DNA from: JBKEDH01 sp047975295 | GTDB taxonomy: Bacteria > Bacteroidota > Bacteroidia > Flavobacteriales > Flavobacteriaceae | Direction of reading: 5' to 3' | Assembly: GCA_047975295.1 (NCBI GenBank) | Contig: JBKEDH010000102.1 | Location: 1-24,016, forward strand | DNA: 24,016 bases | Shown here: positions 7,444-15,295 of the stretch, piece by piece | How the letters are laid out: each line of letters begins with the position of its first letter | Position numbering within the stretch: position 1 is the first letter of the stretch | Program-made: the position numbers and the translations under genes | Notes under the pieces: model-generated | What the model was told of the DNA's origin: nothing | What the model saw: the letters and a program-made list of their open reading frames with translations, nothing else | Databases searched by the model: none

Positions 7444-8832
7444 ATGACATTAATCAAATCAATTTCTGGAATTCGGGGTACCATTGGCGGCCAAGTAGGT
7501 GACAACCTAACACCAATCGATGCGGTAAAGTTTGCATCGGCCTACGGTACTTGGCTAAAACAGCAACGTGATAAAGAACACTATAAAGTTGTGGTGGGCA
7601 GGGATGCCAGACTTTCTGGAGCCATGATTCAAAGTTTGGTTATGAATACATTGGTAGGTATGGGTATCCATGTGGTCGATTTGGGGCTGTCAACAACACC
7701 AACGGTTGAAGTGGCTGTACCTATGGAACATGCCGATGGTGGTATTATTTTAACGGCAAGCCATAATCCGAAACAATGGAACGCTTTAAAGTTGTTGAAC
7801 GCAAAAGGCGAATTTTTGGATGCCGATGAAGGCGCCAAGATTTTAAAATTTGCCAAAAGTGACAATGCAACTTTTGCCGATATAGATAGTTTAGGGAAAA
7901 TAACCAAAAACAAAGCTTACATTGATTTGCATATAATCGAGGTACTGGATTTGCCTTTGGTGAATGTAAAGGATATTGAAGCTGCACGGTTTAAGGTGGT
8001 GGTCGATGGCGTAAATTCTACCGGAGGTATTGCCATTCCGTTGCTTTTGGAGCGTTTGGGTGTCGATGTAATAAAGCTATACTGTGAACCCAATGGACAT
8101 TTTCCGCATAACCCGGAACCTTTAAAGGAGCATTTAACCGATATCTCGAAAAAAGTAGTGGAAGAGCGTGCAGATTTTGGTATCGTGGTCGATCCCGATG
8201 TAGATCGTTTGGCTTTTATTGACGAAAACGGCGAGATGTTTGGAGAAGAATATACCTTGGTGGCCTGTGCCGATTACGTGTTGGGTAAAACTCCCGGTAA
8301 TACAGTAAGCAACATGAGTTCTACACGTGCCTTGAGGGATATTACCGAAAAATATGGCGGTACTTACGAAGCTAGTGCGGTAGGAGAGGTTAACGTAGTT
8401 AAGCTAATGAAAAAAAATAAAGTCGTTATTGGTGGAGAGGGCAATGGTGGTATTATTTATCCAGAATCGCATTACGGACGAGATGCTTTGGTGGGAACCG
8501 CATTGTTTTTAAGCTTATTGGCCGAACGTAAAACAACGGTGAGTGAATTGCGCAAAACCTATCCGAACTATTTTATGAGCAAGAAAAAAATTGAGTTGAC
8601 TCCCGATTTAGATGTCGATGCAATTTTAAAAACAATTGAAAACCACTATAAAAACGAACAGCTTTCGACTATTGATGGTGTGAAAATCGATTTCCCCGAA
8701 AATTGGGTGCACCTACGTAAAAGTAATACCGAACCTATAATCCGTATTTACACCGAAGCCAAATCGCAAGCCGATGCCGATACTCTTGCCGATAAGTTTA
8801 TTGCAGAGATTAGGGATGTAGCGAAAGCTTAG
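7444..8832 (+). CDS. glmM: Phosphoglucosamine mutase
   Basis: A 462-residue alpha-D-phosphohexomutase that would convert glucosamine-6-phosphate to glucosamine-1-phosphate for UDP-GlcNAc, peptidoglycan and lipopolysaccharide. Seen in order are the N-terminal SGIRGTIG, the phosphoserine loop TASHNPKQWNA with Ser106, the magnesium loop DPDVDR (Asp250, Asp252, Asp254), the sugar-specificity loop GEGNGG, and the C-terminal phosphate-binding SNTEPIIRIYTEA. The length is normal for the Bacteroidota form. An in-frame TTG at 7417 would add nine residues but overlaps the promoter box, so ATG 7444 is chosen. Specificity for glucosamine rather than mannose or glucose follows from the overall family type and is the less certain part; a phosphomannomutase is the alternative. 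It ends at a bidirectional terminator shared with the acyltransferase gene. Confidence 0.9.
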   Translation: MTLIKSISGIRGTIGGQVGDNLTPIDAVKFASAYGTWLKQQRDKEHYKVVVGRDARLSGAMIQSLVMNTLVGMGIHVVDLGLSTTPTVEVAVPMEHADGGIILTASHNPKQWNALKLLNAKGEFLDADEGAKILKFAKSDNATFADIDSLGKITKNKAYIDLHIIEVLDLPLVNVKDIEAARFKVVVDGVNSTGGIAIPLLLERLGVDVIKLYCEPNGHFPHNPEPLKEHLTDISKKVVEERADFGIVVDPDVDRLAFIDENGEMFGEEYTLVACADYVLGKTPGNTVSNMSSTRALRDITEKYGGTYEASAVGEVNVVKLMKKNKVVIGGEGNGGIIYPESHYGRDALVGTALFLSLLAERKTTVSELRKTYPNYFMSKKKIELTPDLDVDAILKTIENHYKNEQLSTIDGVKIDFPENWVHLRKSNTEPIIRIYTEAKSQADADTLADKFIAEIRDVAKA

Positions 8833-8864
8833 TGTGGTTTATTGGGATAGTATATAAAAAACAT

Positions 8865-8905
8865 ACAAGACCTAACAGAGGCTTTAAAGATCTGTTAGGT
8901 CTTGT
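8865..8905. terminator. Bidirectional terminator between glmM and the acyltransferase gene
   Basis: ACAAGACCTAACAGA (8865-8879) and TCTGTTAGGTCTTGT (8891-8905) form a perfect 15-bp stem with an 11-nt loop, followed by TATTTTTT on the + strand. On the - strand the stem includes the stop codon of the acyltransferase gene (8895-8897) and its last three codons. Confidence 0.88.
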
Positions 8906-9785
8906 TATTTTTTCGCTTTCCTGCATGTTTCCAACGTTTGTGTGTCCAGAAATAATATTCGGGGGCGGCATAAATTTGCTTCTCAACTTCACGTAAAAAC
9001 ATATCGGTTAACTCGTAATCTTTATAAGCGGTACTGTCTTCGGCAAGTATTTTGATTTCGGCTTGATAATACCCCCGTTTTACTTTGTCTATTTTAAGGT
9101 ACGCAGTCGATAAATCCAATTTTTTAGCCAACCGTTCGGCCCCGGTAAAGCAAGGTACTTCTATACCCATAAATTTGCCCCAATATACCTCCTTTGATAG
9201 TTTGGGTGATTGATCACTTAAAAAACCGGTAAAGCTCTTTTTACCCAGAATTTCGTTGTGGTTTATGGTATTTACGGTTTCCCGTGTGCTTATTAAATGG
9301 GTGTTGAATTTAGAACGGATACGTTTAACCAAATTATCAAAATATTTGTTGGCAAGTGGCTTGTAAACGGCATATCCGGTAAAGTCGATGTGGTTTTGCA
9401 CTTCAATGGACCACTCCCAACTGGCATAATGCCCAAACATAAGAATGGCACTTTTGTTCAGGGCTTCGATTTGGTTCAATTCATGCGGATTTAAAATTTT
9501 AAATCGTTTACTCAATTCTGTTTCCGAAATGGAAATAGTTTTAATCATTTCCAGAAACATATCGCATAAATGTTTGTAAAATTTCTTTTTAATGCTTATG
9601 ATTTCCTTGTTGCTTTTGTCGGGGAAAACCAATTTAAGGTTATTGGTTACCACCTTTTTACGGTAACCTATAATATGGTAAAGCAGTATGTAAACCCCAT
9701 TGGATAGCAAATAAAGCAACCGAAATGGTAAAATGGAAATAAACCACAAAAGTGGATATACCAAAATATATGCTATAAAATGCAT
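8895..9785 (-). CDS. Lysophospholipid acyltransferase family protein, LpxL/HtrB-like
   Basis: A 296-residue inner-membrane acyltransferase of the lipid A biosynthesis type. An N-terminal hydrophobic region (residues 1-40) anchors it. The catalytic HX4E motif is GHYASWEW with His119 and Glu124; LSDQSPK (about 189-195) and YFWTHKRWK near the C terminus are further family blocks. Members transfer a secondary acyl chain onto Kdo-lipid A on the cytoplasmic face; in Bacteroidota, relatives also acylate other lipids, so the exact acceptor is inferred. The promoter box TATCTTTG at 9817-9810 lies shortly upstream. The gene converges on glmM and its last codons form one arm of the shared terminator. 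It is divergent from the rhomboid gene, ATG to ATG 62 bp apart. Confidence 0.88.
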   Translation of the reverse strand: MHFIAYILVYPLLWFISILPFRLLYLLSNGVYILLYHIIGYRKKVVTNNLKLVFPDKSNKEIISIKKKFYKHLCDMFLEMIKTISISETELSKRFKILNPHELNQIEALNKSAILMFGHYASWEWSIEVQNHIDFTGYAVYKPLANKYFDNLVKRIRSKFNTHLISTRETVNTINHNEILGKKSFTGFLSDQSPKLSKEVYWGKFMGIEVPCFTGAERLAKKLDLSTAYLKIDKVKRGYYQAEIKILAEDSTAYKDYELTDMFLREVEKQIYAAPEYYFWTHKRWKHAGKRKNNKT

Positions 9786-9795
9786 GAATTAATTT

Positions 9796-9803
9796 TAGAT
9801 TTG
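9796..9803 (+). promoter_or_regulatory. Promoter -7 box TAGATTTG for the rhomboid gene
   Basis: Exact TAnnTTTG match on the + strand, 44 bp before the ATG at 9848. It lies beyond the start region of the divergent box at 9817-9810, so the two promoters face away across each other and their polymerases would overlap. Confidence 0.5.
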
Positions 9804-9809
9804 TATTGG

Positions 9810-9817
9810 CAAAGATA
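9810..9817 (-). promoter_or_regulatory. Promoter -7 box TATCTTTG for the acyltransferase gene
   Basis: On the - strand the sequence reads TATCTTTG, an exact TAnnTTTG match 24 nt before the ATG that starts at 9785, predicting a leader under 20 nt. No strong TTTG -33 box was found. Confidence 0.5.
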
Positions 9818-9847
9818 GGTTAATTTAAAAATTAAACAGAGCGTATT

Positions 9848-10498
9848 ATGGGTAAATTGGATTTGATAACCATTGTAATTATAGCGGCAAATACTATTAT
9901 TTCGTATAAAGGTTTTAACGATTATGTGTTTTTTAATAAATATAAATTTTTGATTGGGGGCATACAGCGTGGTGAAAGGATACGTCTATTCAGTTCGGGG
10001 TTTTTACATGCCAATACGCAGCATTTATTGTTCAATATGCTAACCCTTTTCTTTTTTGCAGGGACGGTAATAAACCACGTAGGCACGGTTCGCTTTTTGT
10101 TTATTTATTTGGGTAGCCTATTTGTCGGTAATTTACTATCGTATTATTTCCATAAAAACGAATTTCAATATAGTGCCGTGGGAGCCAGTGGAGCTGTAAT
10201 GGGAGTTTTGTATTCGGCTATTTTGCTGCAACCAGGTATGAGCCTTTATATATTTTTTATCCCTATACCCATTCCGGCCTATATTTTTGGTATTGGATAT
10301 TTGTTGTATTCCATTTATGGTATGAAAAAAAATAACGATAACATTGGCCACGATGCTCATTTTGGCGGTGCCATAGGGAGCTATGTTATTACTTTAACTT
10401 TAGCGCCTTGGTTGTTGCAAACAAACTTGTTAATGGTTGGTTTGTTGGCCATACCCATTGTGGTACTTTATATTTTGAGAAAAATAAACAAAATCTAA
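9848..10498 (+). CDS. Rhomboid family intramembrane serine protease
   Basis: A 216-residue polytopic membrane protein with about six hydrophobic segments, the minimal bacterial rhomboid size. Family marks are the HxxxN-type helix HANTQHLLFNM (His54, His59, Asn63), the nucleophile motif GASGAVMG with Ser114, and the catalytic histidine in HDAHFGGAIGSY (His171). The Ser-His dyad cleaves transmembrane helices of substrate proteins within the membrane; the substrate here is unknown. The stop codon TAA (10496-10498) is directly followed by the terminal inverted repeat of a MITE-like element, and TAA is also the putative target duplication. The gene is therefore intact despite the insertion, but its original terminator has been displaced or lost. 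Confidence 0.9.
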   Translation: MGKLDLITIVIIAANTIISYKGFNDYVFFNKYKFLIGGIQRGERIRLFSSGFLHANTQHLLFNMLTLFFFAGTVINHVGTVRFLFIYLGSLFVGNLLSYYFHKNEFQYSAVGASGAVMGVLYSAILLQPGMSLYIFFIPIPIPAYIFGIGYLLYSIYGMKKNNDNIGHDAHFGGAIGSYVITLTLAPWLLQTNLLMVGLLAIPIVVLYILRKINKI

Positions 10499-10659
10499 GA
10501 GCCTGTTTAAATTTATATCAATTGTTTTTCTATGTCTCTTTTTACGCATAATTTCGTTAAAATTTCATCAAGTAGTCTAGCTATTATCTTCTATTTTGCC
10601 TTATTCTTCATCAAAAATAAACTATACAAAAAGTCAATCATACAAATTTAAACAGACTC
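10499..10659. mobile_element. MITE-like element, 161 bp, between rhomboid gene and lon
   Basis: Left end GAGCCTGTTTAAATTT (10499-10514) and right end AAATTTAAACAGACTC (10644-10659) are inverted repeats matching at 15 of 16 positions, with weaker pairing continuing inwards. TAA flanks both sides (10496-10498 and 10660-10662), a possible 3-bp target duplication. The interior encodes nothing. This is the form of a nonautonomous element moved in trans; a 3-bp TNA duplication and GAG ends would suit an IS5-group transposase, but that is inference. Confidence 0.75.
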
Positions 10660-10668
10660 TAAATAAAC

Positions 10669-10683
10669 TGGCACGGGTATTGC
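10669..10683 (+). promoter_or_regulatory. Sigma-54 (RpoN) promoter upstream of lon
   Basis: TGGCACGGGTATTGC fits the -24/-12 consensus TGGCACG-N4-TTGC at every fixed position, with GG at 10670-10671 and GC at 10682-10683, 12 bp apart as required. The predicted start near 10695 leaves a leader of about 117 nt before the lon ATG. Sigma-54 promoters need an enhancer-binding ATPase acting from upstream; the sites would lie in or beyond the MITE. Confidence 0.72.
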
Positions 10684-10707
10684 CTATCGGTGTTGAACAA
10701 ATATCTT

Positions 10708-10753
10708 AAAACCATTGTAAATTGCAGATATTAAACAGTAATGTGGTTTTTTT
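10708..10753 (+). other. Weak hairpin with T-run in the lon leader
   Basis: AAAACCATT (10708-10716) can pair with AATGTGGTTTT (10740-10750) with a two-base bulge, and the right arm runs into seven T. It looks like a weak attenuator within the leader expected from the sigma-54 start, but the stem is short and A+T rich. The rest of 10660-10811 shows nothing further. Confidence 0.3.
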
Positions 10754-10811
10754 AATGATTAAAAATTAAAAGGACAGTATGTTTTTATGACATATTGACT
10801 TAAATACATAT

Positions 10812-13268
10812 ATGAAAAAATCTAATTTTATAACGCTTGACAGTTTGTCATTACAGGATTTTGACGAGAACGCCGAATTGATTCCCTTAATGACACCAGA
10901 GGACGAAGAAAAAATAAATAAGGAAGACCTGCCCGAAACGCTGCCCATTCTTTCACTACGAAATACGGTATTGTTTCCCGGAGTGGTTATTCCTATAACC
11001 GCAGGGCGGGATAAGTCCATAAAACTAATAAACGATGCCAATAAGAGCAGTAAAGTTATTGGTGTTGTGGCACAAAAAGACGAGCTGGTCGAAAATCCTT
11101 CGGCCAAAGAAATCCACGAAATTGGTACGGTAGCCCGAATTTTACGTGTTTTAAAAATGCCCGATGGTAATACAACCGTTATCATTCAAGGTAAAAAACG
11201 TTTCAAAGTGGCGCAGGTACTTACCGAAGAACCCTATATGAATGCAACAGTGACGGATCTGGCAGATAACCGCCCGGAAACGACCGATAAGGAATTTTCG
11301 GCTATTATAGAGTCCATTAAAGATTTGGCTTTGGAAATAATCAAGGAAAGTCCCAATATTCCAAGTGAGGCCTCGTTTGCCATAAAAAATATTGAGAGTA
11401 ACTCGTTTTTAATCAATTTTGTAGCATCGAACATGAACCTTTCGGTCTCCGAAAAGCAATCTCTTCTAAAAATTGACGATTTAAAACAGCGTGCATTGGC
11501 AACACTTAAATTTATGAATGTTGAGCTGCAAAAGCTAGAATTGCGTAACGATATCCAATCAAAAGTGCAAATGGACATCAACCAACAGCAGCGTGAATAT
11601 TTTCTTCATCAGCAAATGAAGACCATTCAAGAAGAATTGGGAGGTGTGAGTTATGACGAGGAATTGGAGGAAATGCGTTTGCGTTCCCAAGATAAACAAT
11701 GGGATGAACAAGTAGCCAAACATTTTGAAAAGGAACTGGCCAAAATGCAACGCATGAATCCGCAAGTGGCCGAATATTCTATTCAACGTAATTATTTAGA
11801 ATTATTTTTGGACTTGCCTTGGAACGAGTTTAGTAAAGATAAATTCGATTTAAAGCGGGCAAGAAAAATTCTTGATAGGGATCATTTTGGGTTGGACGAT
11901 GTTAAAAAACGTATTATTGAGTATCTGGCCGTTTTAAAACTTCGCGACGATATGAAATCGCCCATTTTATGTCTTTACGGTCCTCCGGGTGTTGGAAAAA
12001 CTTCTTTGGGTAAATCTATTGCCGAGGCCTTAGGGCGGGAGTACGTGCGTATTTCTCTTGGTGGTCTGCGTGACGAGGCCGAAATACGTGGCCATAGAAA
12101 AACCTATATTGGTGCTATGCCGGGACGTATTATTCAAAGTCTAAAAAAGGCAGGTACATCGAATCCTGTTTTTGTTTTGGACGAAATCGATAAATTGTCC
12201 CATTCGCATCAGGGCGATCCATCTTCCGCTTTACTGGAAGTTTTGGATCCCGAGCAAAACAGCGAATTTTACGATAACTTTTTGGAAATGGGGTACGACC
12301 TTTCCAAAGTTATGTTTATCGCCACATCGAACAGTTTAGCGCCCATACAGCCTGCCCTGCGCGACCGTATGGAAATTATAAACGTAACGGGCTATACCAT
12401 AGAGGAGAAGGTAGAAATAGCCAAACGCCATTTACTGCCAAAACAGTTAAAGGAACACGGTTTAACCGATAAGCATTTAAAAATAGCCAAACCTCAATTA
12501 GAAAAAATAGTTGAAGGCTACACAAGAGAATCCGGTGTGCGTGGCTTGGAAAAACAAATAGCCAAAATGGTGCGTTATGCGGCACAAAACATAGCTATGG
12601 AAGAACCATATAACATAAAAATAACCAACGAGGATATCGTTGAGGTTCTTGGTGCTCCAAAATTAGAACGCGATAAATACGAAAACAATAATGTTGCCGG
12701 TGTGGTTACTGGGCTGGCTTGGACCAGCGTTGGCGGTGATATTTTATTTATAGAATCCATTTTATCTAAAGGAAAAGGGCAGCTTTCTATAACAGGGAAT
12801 CTGGGTAAAGTCATGAAGGAGTCGGCGACCATTGCCATGGAGTATATTAAAGCAAATGCCGAAGCTTTTGATATAGACCCCGATATTTTCGATAAGTATA
12901 ACGTACATATCCATGTGCCCGAGGGAGCCACGCCAAAAGATGGGCCAAGTGCAGGTGTAACCATGCTAACATCGTTGGTGTCGTTGTTTACACAAAAAAA
13001 GGTAAAGAAAAGCTTGGCTATGACAGGCGAGATAACACTTCGAGGAAAAGTACTTCCTGTTGGAGGTATCAAGGAAAAGATTTTAGCAGCTAAGCGTGCC
13101 AGAATTAAAGAAATACTACTTTGCGAAGATAACCGCCGTGATATAGAAGAAATAAAGCAGGAATACCTAAAAGGTTTGAAATTCCACTACGTAACCGATA
13201 TGAGCGAGGTAATAAAAATTGCAATTACCAATCAAAAGGTCGGTCATGCTAAAAAACTACAGGTGTAA
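10812..13268 (+). CDS. lon: Endopeptidase La (ATP-dependent Lon protease)
   Basis: An 818-residue Lon with the usual three parts: an N-terminal substrate-binding domain beginning LPILSLRNTVLFPGVVIPI near residue 43, a coiled-coil-like stretch near 250-300, an AAA+ module with Walker A GPPGVGKT (390-397) and Walker B VFVLDEIDK, and the C-terminal protease domain with Ser713 in DGPSAGVTM and Lys754 in GGIKEK forming the Ser-Lys dyad. It degrades damaged and regulatory proteins in the cytoplasm as a ring-shaped hexamer. The length fits other Bacteroidota Lon proteins, which have a slightly extended acidic N terminus as here. The gene stands alone, with a sigma-54-type promoter at 10669, suggesting control by an enhancer-binding regulator rather than a heat-shock sigma. 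It ends at an A+T-rich hairpin before porQ. Confidence 0.97.
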   Translation: MKKSNFITLDSLSLQDFDENAELIPLMTPEDEEKINKEDLPETLPILSLRNTVLFPGVVIPITAGRDKSIKLINDANKSSKVIGVVAQKDELVENPSAKEIHEIGTVARILRVLKMPDGNTTVIIQGKKRFKVAQVLTEEPYMNATVTDLADNRPETTDKEFSAIIESIKDLALEIIKESPNIPSEASFAIKNIESNSFLINFVASNMNLSVSEKQSLLKIDDLKQRALATLKFMNVELQKLELRNDIQSKVQMDINQQQREYFLHQQMKTIQEELGGVSYDEELEEMRLRSQDKQWDEQVAKHFEKELAKMQRMNPQVAEYSIQRNYLELFLDLPWNEFSKDKFDLKRARKILDRDHFGLDDVKKRIIEYLAVLKLRDDMKSPILCLYGPPGVGKTSLGKSIAEALGREYVRISLGGLRDEAEIRGHRKTYIGAMPGRIIQSLKKAGTSNPVFVLDEIDKLSHSHQGDPSSALLEVLDPEQNSEFYDNFLEMGYDLSKVMFIATSNSLAPIQPALRDRMEIINVTGYTIEEKVEIAKRHLLPKQLKEHGLTDKHLKIAKPQLEKIVEGYTRESGVRGLEKQIAKMVRYAAQNIAMEEPYNIKITNEDIVEVLGAPKLERDKYENNNVAGVVTGLAWTSVGGDILFIESILSKGKGQLSITGNLGKVMKESATIAMEYIKANAEAFDIDPDIFDKYNVHIHVPEGATPKDGPSAGVTMLTSLVSLFTQKKVKKSLAMTGEITLRGKVLPVGGIKEKILAAKRARIKEILLCEDNRRDIEEIKQEYLKGLKFHYVTDMSEVIKIAITNQKVGHAKKLQV

Positions 13269-13300
13269 AAAGAAGCTGTTATCTTAATTTAATTCCGTCT

Positions 13301-13353
13301 AAAATAAAAGCAGAATACTATCGTTTTTTTTAGATAGTTTTGCTTTTTATTTT
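13301..13353 (+). terminator. Imperfect hairpin ending lon, running up to porQ
   Basis: The arms 13301-13322 and 13333-13353 pair imperfectly (CTATC with GATAG, GC, and AAAATAAAA with its T-rich partner), with a 10-nt loop that is mostly T. The right arm carries a T-rich tail. It ends two bases before the porQ ATG. Confidence 0.55.
13335..13342 (+). promoter_or_regulatory. Candidate promoter box TAGTTTTG for porQ
   Basis: Exact TAnnTTTG match, 13 bp before the ATG at 13356, so the transcript would have a very short leader. It lies inside the right arm of the hairpin that ends lon, so a transcript begun here would not contain that hairpin. Confidence 0.4.
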
Positions 13354-13355
13354 AT

Positions 13356-14375
13356 ATGCTGAAAAAAACCACCATTGTTTTATCCGTTTTGTTAAACACA
13401 TTTGTGTTTGCACAAGTTGGTGGCGAGACAACTTATCGGTTTTTAAGCTTAATAGCTTCACCACGACAGGCAGCGTTGGGAGGAAAAGTACTTACAAATG
13501 TCGATTACGATGTAACCCAAGCACTTTTTAATCCGGCAACCATAAATGTTGAAATGGATAACCAATTGGCATTAAATTATGCCAATCACTTAGCGGGAAT
13601 AAGTTATGGCTCGGCAGCTTATGCCTATACGGTCGATAGGCGTACACAAACGTTCCATGCAGGTATTACCTATGTTAATTATGGTACTTTTGACGGTTAT
13701 GACGAGGCAGGTAACCCAACCGGAACCTTTACGGGTAGTGAAGCAGCCTTGTCGTTAGGTTATGCACTTCAAATAGGACGTTCCGACTTTTATTTTGGAG
13801 GAAATTTAAAATTTATAACTTCAAAGTTAGAACAGTATAATTCTTTTGGTGCGGCAACCGATTTGGGACTTACTTACATTAACGATAAGTTGGATTTTAA
13901 TGCTGCCTTGGTTATTCGTAATCTTGGTATGCAAATAACTACCTATGCCGGTACCAACGAACAATTACCCTTTGAAGTGGCTTTTGGTATGTCCCAGCTT
14001 TTAGAGCATGTTCCCATACGTTGGCATCTTACTTTCGATAATTTGCAGCAATGGCCTATAGCCAGACCAAATCCGGCAAGGGAAACGGGCGATTTAAGTG
14101 GAAACCAAAGCAGCGAAAAAATAGGATTCTTAGGGCAGGCTATAAGGCATACCATTTTGGGTATAGAACTTTTTCCCGAAGGAGGTTTTAATGTGCGCTT
14201 GGGTTATAATTTTAGAAGAGCCGAAGAATTACGTATTGTGGATCAACGAAATTTTTCGGGCTTATCGGCAGGTTTTTCCATTAAAATGCGTAAAATGCGC
14301 TTTAGTTATACACATGCCAGATTTACAAGTGCGGCCAATTCAAACTTTTTTGGTCTTCAAATAGATTTACAATAA
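13356..14375 (+). CDS. porQ: Type IX secretion system protein PorQ
   Basis: A 339-residue outer-membrane beta-barrel-like protein. A signal peptide covers residues 1-19 (ending FVFA before Gln20). The mature start VGGETTYRFLSLIASPRQAALGG is the hallmark of PorQ, and the rest is made of alternating strands ending in an aromatic terminus (FFGLQIDLQ) fit for barrel assembly. In Porphyromonas, PorQ is needed for type IX secretion and works with PorU, PorV and PorZ in the surface attachment complex. The gene lies directly before cmk with no intergenic base, an order common in Flavobacteria. Its promoter candidate overlaps the lon terminator. No type IX cargo with a clear C-terminal sorting domain was seen in this window. 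Confidence 0.88.
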   Translation: MLKKTTIVLSVLLNTFVFAQVGGETTYRFLSLIASPRQAALGGKVLTNVDYDVTQALFNPATINVEMDNQLALNYANHLAGISYGSAAYAYTVDRRTQTFHAGITYVNYGTFDGYDEAGNPTGTFTGSEAALSLGYALQIGRSDFYFGGNLKFITSKLEQYNSFGAATDLGLTYINDKLDFNAALVIRNLGMQITTYAGTNEQLPFEVAFGMSQLLEHVPIRWHLTFDNLQQWPIARPNPARETGDLSGNQSSEKIGFLGQAIRHTILGIELFPEGGFNVRLGYNFRRAEELRIVDQRNFSGLSAGFSIKMRKMRFSYTHARFTSAANSNFFGLQIDLQ

Positions 14376-15062
14376 ATGAACAACAAGATTACTATTGCGA
14401 TAGACGGGTTTTCGTCAACAGGAAAAAGTACCGTAGCCAAACAAATAGCCGAGTATTTGGGCTATATTTATGTCGATACGGGAGCCATGTACCGTGCCGT
14501 GACCTATTACGCTATGCAAAATGGTTTTATTTCCAAAAGTAAGTTTAATATCGAAGGTTTGGTAACCAGCTTAAATAATATCGATATAGGTTTTAAATTT
14601 AACGACACTCTGGGCTATGCCGAAGTGTATTTAAACGGACAGAATATAGAAAAGAAAATACGTACTCTTGAAGTTTCAAATTTTGTGAGCCAAGTGTCCA
14701 CAGTACCCCAAGTACGTCGTCAATTGGTAAGGCAACAGCAGGAAATGGGCAAAACCAAAGGAGTCGTTATGGACGGGCGAGATATAGGTACTGTTGTTTT
14801 TCCCGATGCCGAACTTAAATTGTTTATGACGGCCTCAGCCGAAACACGGGCAAAACGTCGCTATAACGAACTATTGGAAAGAGGAGATAAAATTACATAT
14901 CAAGATGTTTTAAAAAACGTTCAAGAGCGTGATTATATTGATTCCAACCGATCCGAATCACCATTAACAAAAGCCAAAGATGCTATCGTGTTTGATAATT
15001 CCAACATGACTTTAAAGGAACAATTTGATAAAATAATGCTTTTAGTTAAAAAGAAATTTTAA
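14376..15062 (+). CDS. cmk: (d)CMP kinase (cytidylate kinase)
   Basis: A 228-residue cytoplasmic P-loop kinase that phosphorylates CMP and dCMP with ATP, supplying CDP/dCDP for nucleic acid and lipid synthesis. It shows the Walker A loop GFSSTGKST (residues 11-19), DTGAMYRA (34-41) of the nucleotide-monophosphate site, MDGRDIGTVVFPDA in the centre, and RRYNE plus RDYIDSNRSESPL of the lid region. The length is normal. Its ATG starts at the base after the porQ stop codon, so the two are translated from one message. The rpsA gene follows after 233 bp with its own promoter, the cmk-rpsA order being widespread in bacteria. Confidence 0.96.
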   Translation: MNNKITIAIDGFSSTGKSTVAKQIAEYLGYIYVDTGAMYRAVTYYAMQNGFISKSKFNIEGLVTSLNNIDIGFKFNDTLGYAEVYLNGQNIEKKIRTLEVSNFVSQVSTVPQVRRQLVRQQQEMGKTKGVVMDGRDIGTVVFPDAELKLFMTASAETRAKRRYNELLERGDKITYQDVLKNVQERDYIDSNRSESPLTKAKDAIVFDNSNMTLKEQFDKIMLLVKKKF

Positions 15063-15160
15063 AAGAAGTTTGATTTTTATTCTTTTGGGGAATGATAATG
15101 GTTCCGGAAAATCCTTCAAAATATATTTTCTGATAATTAGGTAATTACAGTAAAAATTAT

Positions 15161-15168
15161 TAATTTTG
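15161..15168 (+). promoter_or_regulatory. Promoter -7 box TAATTTTG for rpsA
   Basis: Exact TAnnTTTG match, 127 bp before the rpsA ATG. Transcription would start near 15175, giving a leader of about 120 nt. No clear -33 TTTG is seen. Confidence 0.55.
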
Positions 15169-15172
15169 CAGG

Positions 15173-15201
15173 CCTTTTAACGATGTGGGAGAAATAAAAG
15201 G
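15173..15201 (+). other. Hairpin in the rpsA leader
   Basis: CCTTTTA (15173-15179) and TAAAAGG (15195-15201) pair perfectly over 7 bp around a 15-nt purine-rich loop containing GTGGGAGAA. It would be at the very 5' end of the rpsA transcript. S1 is known to control its own translation in E. coli, so a leader role is possible, but nothing here proves it. Confidence 0.35.
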
Positions 15202-15295
15202 TTCGAAAAATAAAAACAATTAATAACACTTTTGTTTGTTTTAATCGTTGTCAAGTTCTCCAAAAAACGAGCAAAATACAAATTTTTAATCAGCA

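Noticed and set aside
12575..13072. Antisense ORFs inside lon, rpsA and glmM
   Set aside because: They are shadow frames of strongly conserved genes, without starts, export signals or family motifs of their own.
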